Below, piece after piece: positions 44,381-53,758 of a DNA stretch of 64,000 bases. The stretch is from Croceivirga sp. (GTDB lineage: Bacteria; Bacteroidota; Bacteroidia; Flavobacteriales; Flavobacteriaceae): NCBI GenBank assembly GCA_028281025.1, contig JANQKR010000012.1, positions 48,531 to 112,530 of the forward strand. The letters run 5' to 3'. Each line of letters starts with the position of its first letter. Position 1 is the first letter of the stretch. Made by a program: the position numbers and the translations under genes. The notes below the pieces were generated by a model. That model searched no databases, was not told where the DNA came from, and saw only the letters and a program-made list of their open reading frames with translations.

Positions 44381-45502
44381 TTGGCAATAGAACTTAGAAT
44401 TTCATCACCGGGAAGAATCAATCTTATTGGTGAGCACGTAGATTACAATGATGGTTTTGTCTTACCCGCGGCAATTGATAAATGCATTTATTTTAAACTT
44501 AGGAAAAATGGTTCGGCCAACCGTTGTACCATCAAAAGCAAGGGCTTTGAAAGCATCCTGGTGGCAGATTTGGACCATCTTTCCCAAGGTACCGAGGGCT
44601 GGCATAACTATGTGCTGGGGGTACTCCATGAAATGGGCAAACTTTCCAATCGCCTAAGGGGTTTCGACTGTACCATGGAAAGTAAAGTGCCCATTGGTTC
44701 CGGTGTAAGCTCATCTGCCGCTTTGGAATGCGGCCTGGCTTTCGGACTCAATGAACTGTTCGACCTAGGGTTGGATAAGTGGCAACTGATAAAGCTGGGC
44801 CAAAGGGCGGAACACAATTTCGTTGGCACCAAATGCGGCATCATGGATCAGTTTGCTTCCATAATGGGCAAAAAAAACCATGTAATGCTTTTGGACTGCA
44901 GATCGTTGGATTTCGAATATATCCCTATCGATATCAATCCTTACTGTTTATTGTTGTTGAATACCAATGTTTCGCATAACCTCTCGACCGGGGAGTACAA
45001 TGTAAGAAGACAGCAGTGTGAGGATGGATTGGAAATGGTGACGGAAAAATTTGGAATAGGGAAATCGTTCAGAAACGTTACCATAAAAATGTTGGAGGAC
45101 TGTAAAGAAGAACTTGGCGAAACACTGTTCAACAGATGTTCCTACATAGTTCAGGAGAACAAGAGGGTATTACAGGCCGTGAGTGCCCTGAGGAAAGGCG
45201 ACCTTGTTAAAATGGGACTATTGATGTACGATACCCACGAGGGATTGCGTAAAAAATTTGAGGTAAGTTGTCCCGAACTTGATTTTCTAGTGGATTTTTC
45301 AAAAACGAAAGAACAGGTTCTTGGGGCGAGAATGATGGGAGGTGGCTTTGGCGGATGCACCCTGAACATCATACATAGGAATGCCGTTGATTCGTATGTG
45401 AAAGAAGCTTCAAAAGCCTATAAAAAAGCGTTCAATATTGAACTTTCCCATTTTATCACCCTCCCCAGTGAGGGAACATCGATCACAAAACAACCCACAT
45501 GA
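44381..45502 (+). CDS. galK: Galactokinase
   Basis: Phosphorylates alpha-D-galactose to galactose 1-phosphate in the cytoplasm, the first step of the Leloir pathway. 373 residues of the GHMP family: [18 protein letters not shown] (galactose binding) near the N terminus, [15 protein letters not shown] (ATP loop), [10 protein letters not shown] with the catalytic Asp, and [15 protein letters not shown] near the C terminus. Length is close to the usual 380-390. The only start consistent with the frame is TTG: a stop lies two codons upstream and the first ATG in frame comes far inside the conserved part. Its end overlaps galT by four bases (ATGA). Confidence 0.94.
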   Translation: MAIELRISSPGRINLIGEHVDYNDGFVLPAAIDKCIYFKLRKNGSANRCTIKSKGFESILVADLDHLSQGTEGWHNYVLGVLHEMGKLSNRLRGFDCTMESKVPIGSGVSSSAALECGLAFGLNELFDLGLDKWQLIKLGQRAEHNFVGTKCGIMDQFASIMGKKNHVMLLDCRSLDFEYIPIDINPYCLLLLNTNVSHNLSTGEYNVRRQQCEDGLEMVTEKFGIGKSFRNVTIKMLEDCKEELGETLFNRCSYIVQENKRVLQAVSALRKGDLVKMGLLMYDTHEGLRKKFEVSCPELDFLVDFSKTKEQVLGARMMGGGFGGCTLNIIHRNAVDSYVKEASKAYKKAFNIELSHFITLPSEGTSITKQPT

Positions 45503-46548
45503 AGCTTAACCTAAATGAACATCCGCATAAACGGTACAATATCCTGACCGGGGAATGGGTGTTGGTCTCGCCCCATCGTACCAAAAGGCCTTGGCAGGGA
45601 AAACAAGAAAAAATTGCCGATGAAAAAAGGCCTTTGTATGACAAAAATTGTTACCTCTGCCCGGGAAATACCAGGGCAAATGGGGCTACAAATCCACCTT
45701 ATACGTCCGTATTTAGTTTTGTCAATGATTTTTCGGCTCTTTTGCAGGACACTCCAAGGGACGATTTTGAAGATGGGTTGCTACGGGCAAAAGGGGAAAT
45801 GGGCATATGCAAAGTGATCTGCTTTTCCCCAGATCATTCATTGACGCTTCCTAAAATGGAGGTTTCCAATATTGAAAAAGTTGTTGCTGTTTGGCAGGAG
45901 GAATATCGGGCACTTGGGAGCAATCCAGATATCAAACATGTTCAGATATTTGAGAACAAAGGTGCAATGATGGGTTGCAGTAATCCCCATCCACATGGGC
46001 AAATATGGGCACAAAGTTCAATTCCCCTGGAAGTGGAAAAAAAAACAAGGCAGCAACGCACCTATTGGGAGAAAAATGGAAGAAGTTTGCTTGAGGATTA
46101 TTTGGATCAGGAAATCAAGCTAAACGAACGTATCATTGCGCAGAACGACGATTTTTTGGCCTTGGTTCCTTTCTGGGCAGTATGGCCCTATGAAGTTATG
46201 ATTGCCCCAAAAAAACACTTTCAGGACATTTCCCAACTCTCCAGTCGTGAAAGACGACACTTTGCAGCCATCTTAAGGGAAGTGACCGTAAAATATGACA
46301 ACCTATTCGAAACCTCGTTCCCTTATTCCTCCGGCATCCATCAGGCACCAACAGATACGGAAGAACATCAAGAATGGCACTTCCATATGTCTTTTTACCC
46401 TCCCCTACTGCGCTCTGCAACGGTCAAGAAGTTCATGGTGGGCTATGAAATGTTCGCCAACCCGCAACGTGACATAACAGCTGAACAAGCAGCGGATGTC
46501 TTGAGAAGGCTACCAACCACACATTACAGTTTGGAATGCCAAGAATAA
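45499..46548 (+). CDS. galT: Galactose-1-phosphate uridylyltransferase
   Basis: Exchanges UDP-glucose and galactose 1-phosphate to give UDP-galactose and glucose 1-phosphate. 349 residues of the HIT superfamily. The catalytic motif is [13 protein letters not shown], whose second His forms the uridylyl intermediate. YLCPGN contributes cysteines of the structural metal site, and [14 protein letters not shown] closes the conserved region. Translationally coupled to galK. UDP-galactose 4-epimerase is not in the window and must be encoded elsewhere. Confidence 0.95.
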   Translation: MKLNLNEHPHKRYNILTGEWVLVSPHRTKRPWQGKQEKIADEKRPLYDKNCYLCPGNTRANGATNPPYTSVFSFVNDFSALLQDTPRDDFEDGLLRAKGEMGICKVICFSPDHSLTLPKMEVSNIEKVVAVWQEEYRALGSNPDIKHVQIFENKGAMMGCSNPHPHGQIWAQSSIPLEVEKKTRQQRTYWEKNGRSLLEDYLDQEIKLNERIIAQNDDFLALVPFWAVWPYEVMIAPKKHFQDISQLSSRERRHFAAILREVTVKYDNLFETSFPYSSGIHQAPTDTEEHQEWHFHMSFYPPLLRSATVKKFMVGYEMFANPQRDITAEQAADVLRRLPTTHYSLECQE

Positions 46549-46673
46549 TATCGCAACCATGACCACCCTAAATGAAATGGCCAGGGTGTTGGAGGTGGGG
46601 CTCCACCATCTGCTTTTGGGCCCTGCGAACAGGAAAAGAATATACAAATGACCAACTAAGACAAATTACGATT

Positions 46674-48335
46674 ATGCAACACAATTTTGAATTCTGGGAC
46701 TATCTTGTTTTTGTAGCTTATGCACTGCTTATACTCGTTATTGGACTTTGGGTATCCAGAACCAAAAGTGGCAGAGAAAAAACAGCCGAAGATTATTTCC
46801 TCGCCAGCAAATCACTGCCTTGGTGGGCCATTGGTGCTTCGCTCATTGCCGCAAACATATCGGCCGAACAATTTATTGGAATGTCAGGTTCGGGCTTTGC
46901 CCTTGGCTTGGGAATTGCTTCGTATGAATGGATGGGGGCCATAACCCTTTTGATTGTGGGGAAATACTTTCTTCCCATATTCATAGAAAAGAAACTTTAT
47001 ACGATTCCTGAGTTTGTGGAAAAGCGATTTTCAACAAATTTAAAGACCATTTTGGCCATTTTTTGGATAGGTCTCTATGTTTTTGTGAACCTTACCTCCG
47101 TACTATACCTGGGAGGACTGGCCTTGGAGACCATCTTGGGAATAGATATGATATACGCCATAATCGGCCTTTCACTGTTCGCAGCGGCATATTCGCTCTA
47201 TGGTGGATTATCGGCGGTGGCATGGACGGATATCATTCAAGTTGTTTTTCTGGTTTTGGGTGGTTTGGTCACCACGTATCTGGCGCTCGACACAGTCTCC
47301 GGCGGCCAGGGGGCCTTAAGTGGGTTAAAAACGGTCTTCGAAGCCGCGCCAGGGCATTTTGATATGATTCTGGACAAGAGTAACCCTGAATACATTAACC
47401 TTCCCGGTATTGGGGTCCTGGTAGGTGGATTATGGGTGGCCAACCTCTATTACTTTGGGTTTAACCAATACATTATTCAACGGACCCTTGCGGCCAAATC
47501 CCTTAAGGAATCCCAAAAAGGGATATTGTTTGCAGCCTTTTTGAAACTGGTCATCCCATTGGTGGTGGTCATACCGGGCATTGCCGCCTTTGTGATAATC
47601 AACGACCCTGAAATGTTGCATGGCCTTGGAGCGGAAGGTTTAATGAACATTCCTTCCCAGGGAGCTTCCGATAAAGCATATCCGTGGTTGATGCAATTTT
47701 TACCAACGGGACTAAAGGGAGTCGCCATAGCTGCTCTGGCCGCTGCCATTGTATCCTCTTTGGCATCCATGCTGAACTCCACTTCCACAATTTTTACAAT
47801 GGATATATACAAACAACTCATCAATCCAAACGCAGGAAACAAAAAAACAGTGGGTGTTGGGCGTTTGTCCGCGGCAATTGCCTTGATCATTGCCGCGGCA
47901 ATAGCTCCCTTATTGGGTGGAATAGATCAGGCTTTCCAGTTTATACAGGAATATACCGGAATTGTAAGCCCTGGGATTTTGGCCGTCTTCATATTGGGGC
48001 TTTTCTGGAAAAGGACAACCAACAGCGGTGCAATTATAGGTGTGTTGGCCTCCATGCCCATAGCCTTGTTCTTTAAGGTAGGACCTAAAGGATGGTTGGT
48101 TGGAAGTACTTTGGAACCAATATTCCCATCATTGCCATGGATGGATCAAATGGGATTGACTTTTTTACTAACCATCATCGTCATCATATTGGCAAGCCAT
48201 CTCCAAAACCGTGGCAGGGATGACGCCAAAGGTATTATGTACAACAGGGAAACTTTCAGAACCAGTCCGCTGTTCAATATTGGGGCATTTGTCATTTTAA
48301 TCATACTCACAGCAGTGTATGCGCTCTTCTGGTAG
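46674..48335 (+). CDS. Sodium/galactose-type symporter (SSS family, vSGLT-like)
   Basis: Inner-membrane Na+-coupled sugar importer of 553 residues with about 14 helices. SSS-type blocks include EDYFLASKSLPWWAIGASLIAANISAEQFIGMSG, which I give only as a marker at residues 35-70, GLSAVAWTDIIQVVFLVLG, NQYIIQRTLAAKS and NSTSTIFTMDIYKQ. The open frame extends upstream to 46572, but those 34 residues are not membrane-like and the ATG at 46674 begins a normal N terminus (MQHNFEFWDYLVF). Placed after galK-galT, it most likely imports the galactose released in the periplasm. The PUL ends at its stop codon: the repeated metallophosphoesterase remnant starts within a few bases. Confidence 0.9.
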   Translation: MQHNFEFWDYLVFVAYALLILVIGLWVSRTKSGREKTAEDYFLASKSLPWWAIGASLIAANISAEQFIGMSGSGFALGLGIASYEWMGAITLLIVGKYFLPIFIEKKLYTIPEFVEKRFSTNLKTILAIFWIGLYVFVNLTSVLYLGGLALETILGIDMIYAIIGLSLFAAAYSLYGGLSAVAWTDIIQVVFLVLGGLVTTYLALDTVSGGQGALSGLKTVFEAAPGHFDMILDKSNPEYINLPGIGVLVGGLWVANLYYFGFNQYIIQRTLAAKSLKESQKGILFAAFLKLVIPLVVVIPGIAAFVIINDPEMLHGLGAEGLMNIPSQGASDKAYPWLMQFLPTGLKGVAIAALAAAIVSSLASMLNSTSTIFTMDIYKQLINPNAGNKKTVGVGRLSAAIALIIAAAIAPLLGGIDQAFQFIQEYTGIVSPGILAVFILGLFWKRTTNSGAIIGVLASMPIALFFKVGPKGWLVGSTLEPIFPSLPWMDQMGLTFLLTIIVIILASHLQNRGRDDAKGIMYNRETFRTSPLFNIGAFVILIILTAVYALFW

Positions 48336-48337
48336 CA

Positions 48338-48640
48338 GATTGTAAAGGACGCCAATACCGATGTGATGTATTTTTGGGCATACCCATAAACCCCATCACA
48401 AAACTTTGTCCAATGCCTATGCAGAGGCCTTAGGGGTTGCCAATTAGGGCGTCCACGAAATGTTCCCATCAAGAACCCCATGAAACGAAAAAAGGGAAGA
48501 TTCCGGGCAATGACCACCTTGTCCGGTCCAAGAATGTCTTTTTGGATTCTCGGTCAATGAAAGCTTGACAACCATTGGATGTCATATTTACCTTACTTGG
48601 GGAAAATCAGTATTTTCACTTGGTTAAACCATGGATTGAC
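48338..48640 (+). pseudogene. Decayed second copy of the metallophosphoesterase 3' end and its downstream DNA
   Basis: Right copy of the direct repeat. Bases 48349-48410 correspond to the GHTHKP region of the gene (6449-6508), 48411-48447 to its last codons and stop, and 48448-48638 to the non-coding DNA after it (6758-6947). An internal segment of about 207 bases is missing. Many changes are G-to-A or C-to-T, and the frame is not kept. The start coincides with the symporter stop and the end with the start of a small ORF, so it marks the right border of the inserted or rearranged PUL. Confidence 0.85.
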
Positions 48641-48643
48641 CGG

Positions 48644-48850
48644 ATGGGGAAAAAATTTACGCGGGAAGAGTTTTTTGGTAGGCTAAAGGAAAAGAATAGG
48701 ACCAAAATCGGTGAAAAAGCATTTCTATTGGCCAATGGGATGATTGACGTACATGGATTTTCGAAGGAAAAAGCCTTTACTGAAGCTGTGGAAATAGCCA
48801 CAGCCTGGTACGATAATGAAAAACAGTATGTTCCTCGAAAACTAAAATGA
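48644..48850 (+). CDS. Small hypothetical protein
   Basis: 68 residues, starting MGKKFTREEFFGRLKEK. I do not recognise it; it is charged, mostly helical, with no signal peptide. The open frame reaches back to an ATG at 48575, but that part lies in the repeated segment, whose other copy (near 6885) is open only until TGA at 6945-6947, so the internal ATG at 48644 is preferred. In the arrangement before the PUL was placed here, it would have stood directly downstream of the metallophosphoesterase. Confidence 0.5.
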   Translation: MGKKFTREEFFGRLKEKNRTKIGEKAFLLANGMIDVHGFSKEKAFTEAVEIATAWYDNEKQYVPRKLK

Positions 48851-49073
48851 CATTGGGACCGCTATTCCTGTTTCCTTACTTCTTCCAAAGTAGGTGCGGG
48901 GCCTAAAACCCCCTTTACGCCACAAGTATTCTTAAGGCGAAACCATTTCAGACAATTTCCTTTCCATAACTTCCACTAGGTATACTGAAAAAATGTGCCA
49001 AACCGTCAAAAGTGATGTATAACTTTGTTTTTGGAGCGTAATCATAGCATACAAATTCAAAACAAAAAAAGAT

Positions 49074-50024
49074 ATGACACACATAACGTTTACGAACGGA
49101 GATAAAATGCCCATGTTAGGTCTTGGAACCTGGAAATCCGAAAAAGGAAAGGTTTTTGAAGCGGTTAAAACCGCTATCAAGATTGGGTACAGACATGTGG
49201 ACTGTGCTCCCATATATGGCAACGAACAAGAAATCGGAGAGGCCATTAAAGCATGTATTGATGAGGGCATTGTCCGTAGGGAGGAACTTTGGATTACCTC
49301 AAAACTTTGGAACGATTCCCATAGAAAGGAGGATGTGGTTCCGGCCGTGAAAAACACCCTAAAGGATTTGTCACTGGATTATGTAGATCTCTTTTTGATT
49401 CATTGGCCCGTGGCCCTAAAGAAAGGGGTATATCTGGCTACATCCGCCGATGATTTTCTATCGCTGGATGAGATTCCATTGAAAGATACCTGGCAAGGCA
49501 TGGAAGAAGCAGTGCACAAAGGCCTCGCAAAGCACATTGGGGTATCAAACTTCGGAAAGGCCAACCTCTCCAAATTGATGGGTGCTTCAACAATAAAACC
49601 GGAAATGAACCAGGTAGAGACCCACCCCTATTTTCAGCAAAATGACCTTTTGGATTTTTGTGGGGAAAATGGGATACCCCTAACGGCGTATTCCCCTCTT
49701 GGATCATCGGATAGGCCCAGCGTGCTCAAGGCCGATAATGAACCTAACCTTCTTGAAGACAAGGTAATCCTTTCCGTTGCGGAATTAAAGAACGTTACTT
49801 CAGCCCAAGTCTTGATTTCATGGTCATTACATCGAGGGGTTTCCGTAATTCCCAAATCTACCAATGACCAAAGGATCAAGGAGAACTTTGAAGCTCGGAA
49901 CATTAAATTGAATTCCGAAGAAATGGAGATGATTTCAAATTTGGAAAAAGGTCGGCGTTACCTCTCCGGTGAGTTTTGGGTCTTTGAGAACGGGCCGTAC
50001 CAATTGAAGGATATTTGGGCATAA
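49074..50024 (+). CDS. Aldo/keto reductase
   Basis: 316 residues, NADPH-dependent aldehyde or sugar reductase with an (alpha/beta)8 barrel. The catalytic tetrad is complete: Asp43 and Tyr48 (HVDCAPIYGNEQEIG), Lys77 (ITSKLW) and His110 (LFLIHWP). Cofactor-site blocks are LISWSLHRGVSVIPKST and the segment following it. The C terminus is a little shorter than in eukaryotic aldose reductases. The substrate cannot be told. It is a single gene; the remnant of another reading frame follows at 50030-50158. Confidence 0.92.
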   Translation: MTHITFTNGDKMPMLGLGTWKSEKGKVFEAVKTAIKIGYRHVDCAPIYGNEQEIGEAIKACIDEGIVRREELWITSKLWNDSHRKEDVVPAVKNTLKDLSLDYVDLFLIHWPVALKKGVYLATSADDFLSLDEIPLKDTWQGMEEAVHKGLAKHIGVSNFGKANLSKLMGASTIKPEMNQVETHPYFQQNDLLDFCGENGIPLTAYSPLGSSDRPSVLKADNEPNLLEDKVILSVAELKNVTSAQVLISWSLHRGVSVIPKSTNDQRIKENFEARNIKLNSEEMEMISNLEKGRRYLSGEFWVFENGPYQLKDIWA

Positions 50025-50029
50025 CCGTC

Positions 50030-50158
50030 GAAAACCAATACGTGCATCATGATGCCCCCAAAATGTTCATAGTGAACACTTATGATTTGTGGTATGATTG
50101 GGAACGGCAGGGAAAAACCAAATGGGCATATCCTTTCTATGCATTGGATTCATGTTAA
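50030..50158 (+). pseudogene. Coding-like remnant of an unrecognised gene
   Basis: Directly after the aldo/keto reductase stop, one frame stays open and reads like protein (KMFIVNTYDLWYDWERQGKT, then WAYPFYALDSC and TAA). The only ATG in frame gives about 28-31 residues. I do not recognise the family; it may be the tail of a lost gene. Confidence 0.3.
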
Positions 50159-50227
50159 AATCCCGAAAAACGAACCTTTTTTGGTAATCTACTCCTTCCG
50201 CCAAAAGAGTCCTATTAACGCTCCAGT

Positions 50228-51532
50228 TTATGGAACGTTTTCAAGGTATTCTTGAAATTCATCGGAAAATTTGATTTCTCCTTGTCCATCCCTGAGTTCT
50301 ACGTTATCTATCATTCCCATTCCATTGAAGAAATAGCTTATTTCCATGATTCCATCAATGTGAGTCTTGTACGAAGTCGAAAAAACTTCTGAGCCGTTCA
50401 CTGCTATATGGACATTTTTGTCAACAGTACGGATTTCAAACTCATTCCATTGGTACATATTGGTAGTCAGTTTGGTAAGGTCTTGGGTCTTCCCATCATG
50501 CAATTTGTCTCCTACCCGTTCTGAGAGTTCACTACCACAACCCTTGTTCCCTATCATAATCCAATAATATCCGTTTTTTCCTTGAAGATGGACGTTAATG
50601 ATAGGGCAGTCTACATTCTCCAGTGGGTTCATCTTAAACGAAGCCTTGTAAGTCAAATTATCGCCATTGACACCAAAATCTTTTACATGATAATAGGCCA
50701 ATTGAAAGTCCTTGTTTGTGTCAATACCCTTACTCCCCAAGGTTTCTGCTTCGATGCCCAAATAGTCTTTTCTTAACCACAGGTCTCTGTCAAAAGTCAC
50801 AATATTGGACATTGGCTGTCTAGCAGCAATGAACCAATCCTCGTATGTCACGTGTACGGGCATTTCCCTTATAATTTCTTCATCCGCGATGAGTTTTGCG
50901 GTGAAGTATCCCGGAATGTAGTAAACATCGGTCCGTTCCCTGGTCCCCTTGAAAATCTCCACCCTCCTTGACCTATCCCAACTTTGTTGCAGAAAAAAAC
51001 GATTGGCATTGATTGCTTCGATATCATAGTTGAACACCACGGTATTCGGCAATTGATTCTCAAGTGTCTTTCTGTGGTCAAAAACAACATCAGCTACCTC
51101 GGTTTTTTTGCTCTTCCTTTTTTGGATTGCCTTGACGTTACCAATCAGAATCAAGACTGTGGGGATTACCAACAACAATCCCATACCTATTTTTCCATAG
51201 CTTTTTCTTTGACCAAGAGAACCGTTTTTTAATGCGCTGGCTTTTTTCGTATTCCGATTTGAAATGGAAGCGGATTTAACGTACTGCCAGTTTTTGTCAA
51301 ATGCCGTTGTGGAAAGAGCATCCAAAGTCGATATGTGAGGAAGGCGTTGATAATCATTCGCCCAGATTCTTTTTAAAGTGGAGATGCTCAACCGACAACC
51401 CGCTTTCTCCTCTATGAAAAAAGAAAGAAACTCAAAGTCTTTCTGCGACCATACCGTTGTTTCTAAAAGGTTGGCATCGCTAGCGATTTTTTTTTTGATT
51501 TCTTCTAAAAGGGCGCTGTCGGATGGCTTCAT
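50228..51532 (-). CDS. Membrane-anchored HTH-like protein with an outer LamG-like domain
   Basis: 434 residues. The N-terminal part (about 1-90) is a helical domain common in Flavobacteriia, with the conserved segment GCRLSISTLKRIWANDYQ and ISTLDALSTTAFDKNWQYV, and looks DNA-binding. A basic linker and one membrane helix (about 115-137; GMGLLLVIPTVLILIGNV) follow. The part outside the membrane holds a beta-rich region and, from about 290, a LamG/DUF1080-like sandwich (YKASFKMNPLEN, NGYYWIMIGNKG, WNEFEIRTVDKNVHIAVNG, MIDNVELRDG). This suggests a one-component transmembrane sensor. The role is inferred only. It is divergent from the serine hydrolase at 51770. Confidence 0.6.
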   Translation of the reverse strand: MKPSDSALLEEIKKKIASDANLLETTVWSQKDFEFLSFFIEEKAGCRLSISTLKRIWANDYQRLPHISTLDALSTTAFDKNWQYVKSASISNRNTKKASALKNGSLGQRKSYGKIGMGLLLVIPTVLILIGNVKAIQKRKSKKTEVADVVFDHRKTLENQLPNTVVFNYDIEAINANRFFLQQSWDRSRRVEIFKGTRERTDVYYIPGYFTAKLIADEEIIREMPVHVTYEDWFIAARQPMSNIVTFDRDLWLRKDYLGIEAETLGSKGIDTNKDFQLAYYHVKDFGVNGDNLTYKASFKMNPLENVDCPIINVHLQGKNGYYWIMIGNKGCGSELSERVGDKLHDGKTQDLTKLTTNMYQWNEFEIRTVDKNVHIAVNGSEVFSTSYKTHIDGIMEISYFFNGMGMIDNVELRDGQGEIKFSDEFQEYLENVP

Positions 51533-51769
51533 TAAACTGATTTTTAGTGTCTTGTTGTTTCAGATTAAAAATGAACGGAAAATGATCAGGATTTGGTCAT
51601 GGGAAAAAACATATATAGGATAGCTTGCCTTTGATATTTAAAAGATAAGTAAAAGCTGAACCTGTTACACCTATTTTCTATTTATTCTATCATTGAAAAC
51701 GTGGATTCCAAAGCCAAAAATCGAGAATCGGACCTTCAAGTTTTTTTGTAACCTAATTAAACAAACAAC

Positions 51770-52891
51770 ATGCATAAAATCATATCTGTTATCCTTTCAC
51801 TATTCGCCATTCTAGGGTGTACTGACAAAAAGAAAAATAATGGTGCAGACCAAAAGACGGGTGTTATAAATGAAAAGTTCGAAAAACTGTCAAAAGACAT
51901 CCCAAAATGGATGGACGAGCACGACGTACCCAGTATTGCAGTTTCGGTCATAGAAGAAGGGGAAATCGTTTGGTCGGATGTTTACGGTCTTCAAAATGCC
52001 AAAACCATGGCTACGGATAGCACGCTGTACGAAAGCGCTTCCATCGCCAAACCACTGACCACGGAAATATTTCTGCGCTTGGCCACTATGGGCAAAGTAT
52101 CATTGGATGAACTTATGGCAACCCATTGGGTCGACCCCGATATTGCAGATGACCCCCGTGCCCGACTTCTGACCCCCCGACATGTATTGACCCATCAAAC
52201 CGGTTTTAAGAATTGGCGGAGGATGACGGGTGGCAAACTTCGGTTTGTACGGGACCCAGGTTTGGAGATGGGATATTCAGGTGAGGGCTTTCAATACCTG
52301 GCCCGCTTTATGGAAGAAAAGCTGGACCAATCCTTCAACGATATCGCAAATGATGTACTCTTTGGTCCAGAAGGAATGGAAAACTCTGCGGTGGAAGACC
52401 AAGACTGGTATGCGGGAAGACTGGCATGGCCCTATTTCCCAGAGGGCAAGTGGATGAAACCCTTTCCCTTGAAGAAGGCGTTCATCGGGGCAGGTGGCCT
52501 GCGCACAACAACCGAAGATTACGCCAAATTTATTTTGAGCATTATGTATGGGGATAAGGTAAGTAAGAATTTAAGGAAGGAACAATTTGAGATATCTCTA
52601 AACCAAAATGAAAGGTGTTTAGAATCGGCCACTTTTCCAGAAGCATGTCCAAATCAACTTGGTTTTGGCCTTGGATGGTATGTGTACGCGTTCGAAGACG
52701 AAACGGTTATCGGCCATACGGGTGCCAATATGGGCGAACGGACGCTTGCCGTATTCAACCCAAAAAGAAAATCAGGTTTGGTCGCCATGTCAAACGGTTC
52801 CAACGGAAACCATGTCATCTATAAAATCGCCGAGGCTGTTGGGGTACACCAAGGGTTTGTCGACATCGAAAAGCCAAAGCAAAAACCATAA
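51770..52891 (+). CDS. Class C beta-lactamase-like serine hydrolase, lipoprotein
   Basis: 373 residues, lipobox at Cys17 (FAILGCTDK). The penicillin-binding/beta-lactamase fold is shown by SxxK at Ser91-Lys94 (ESASIAKP), the YSG triad Tyr in MGYSGEGFQYLARFMEEKL, HVLTHQTGFKNW, and a late HTG (VIGHTGANMGERTLAVF). Such periplasmic proteins act as esterases or peptidases more often than as antibiotic-resistance enzymes. The following gene starts 23 bases after the stop and probably shares its transcript. It is divergent from the membrane-anchored HTH-like gene. Confidence 0.88.
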   Translation: MHKIISVILSLFAILGCTDKKKNNGADQKTGVINEKFEKLSKDIPKWMDEHDVPSIAVSVIEEGEIVWSDVYGLQNAKTMATDSTLYESASIAKPLTTEIFLRLATMGKVSLDELMATHWVDPDIADDPRARLLTPRHVLTHQTGFKNWRRMTGGKLRFVRDPGLEMGYSGEGFQYLARFMEEKLDQSFNDIANDVLFGPEGMENSAVEDQDWYAGRLAWPYFPEGKWMKPFPLKKAFIGAGGLRTTTEDYAKFILSIMYGDKVSKNLRKEQFEISLNQNERCLESATFPEACPNQLGFGLGWYVYAFEDETVIGHTGANMGERTLAVFNPKRKSGLVAMSNGSNGNHVIYKIAEAVGVHQGFVDIEKPKQKP

Positions 52892-52914
52892 TTGAACTTT
52901 TTAACAAGTAGAAA

Positions 52915-53652
52915 ATGAAAACAATATCCATTATATGTCTATTAGCAATATTCTGCATAATGCCGTTATGGGGACAAAAAGGGGAAAAAATCGTACTTAT
53001 GGATTTGGCCCATGGCCAGCGTATGTGGAACGACCCGAAACAACCTGTCCCGAATATAGGTTTTCCGGACAGTACCCGAATCCAGTATATGAACGAGGAG
53101 CTTTCCAAAACACTAAAAGCCTATAATGCGAAGGTGGTATTTCTTAAAGATGGTATTACCTACAAAGACCTAAAACGAGGAAACCTTCTCGTCTTACATG
53201 TCCCGTCCCTGCCTTACTCCAAAAAAGAAGTGAAGAACATCAAAAAGTATTTAAATAAAGGGGGGGCCATGCTTTTGGTGATGGAAGCTGATTATTGGAC
53301 CGACCTTGAAAAGACCAATGTCAATGAGATCATAGCGGATCATGGTATACAATATGGTGCCCAAAGCCGGGATACCCTGGTGGGGGGATATACAAAAAAA
53401 AGTATCATCACTCCCCCGGAACTAAATGTCACCTACGAGTTGGGACGTTCCATTGAGGGTGGCACACCCTTCGCTTTCAATAATCAGACCGATGAAGCCT
53501 TTGGGGTCTACAAAGATCTGCAAAACGAATCTAGGATTGTCGTATTGGGCGATGCCATGTGTTCCCTCTACATGATGGAATGGAAAGGATTCAAAGGCTA
53601 TAAGTGCCATGAGTTTATGGATGGAATTTATAAATGGCTTTTACGGAATTAA
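52915..53652 (+). CDS. Secreted DUF4350/GATase-like protein of unknown function
   Basis: 245 residues with a signal peptide ending near LWGQ (residue 20). The pattern of alternating strands and helices (KIVLMDLAHGQRMW, YNAKVVFLKDG, GNLLVLHVPSLPYSKKEVKNI, KKYLNKGGAMLLVME, RIVVLGDAMCSLYMM) fits the glutamine-amidotransferase-like fold of DUF4350 and GldG-related proteins. No amidotransferase Cys-His pair is evident. It likely binds a ligand or partner in the periplasm. It lies 23 bases after the serine hydrolase and is convergent with the permease gene. Confidence 0.6.
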   Translation: MKTISIICLLAIFCIMPLWGQKGEKIVLMDLAHGQRMWNDPKQPVPNIGFPDSTRIQYMNEELSKTLKAYNAKVVFLKDGITYKDLKRGNLLVLHVPSLPYSKKEVKNIKKYLNKGGAMLLVMEADYWTDLEKTNVNEIIADHGIQYGAQSRDTLVGGYTKKSIITPPELNVTYELGRSIEGGTPFAFNNQTDEAFGVYKDLQNESRIVVLGDAMCSLYMMEWKGFKGYKCHEFMDGIYKWLLRN

Positions 53653-53758
53653 GTTATTAAATCGGATAGACTTTTAGTACAAGTGCTATAAAACCAACCT
53701 TTCTAGGGAATACTATACTACTTCATAATCTGTCCCAAAAACTCGCCTTTTTATGGTG

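Noticed and set aside
46559..46651. 30-residue ORF between galT and the symporter
   Set aside because: No recognisable motif, and it overlaps only leader sequence; a chance frame is as likely as a real peptide.
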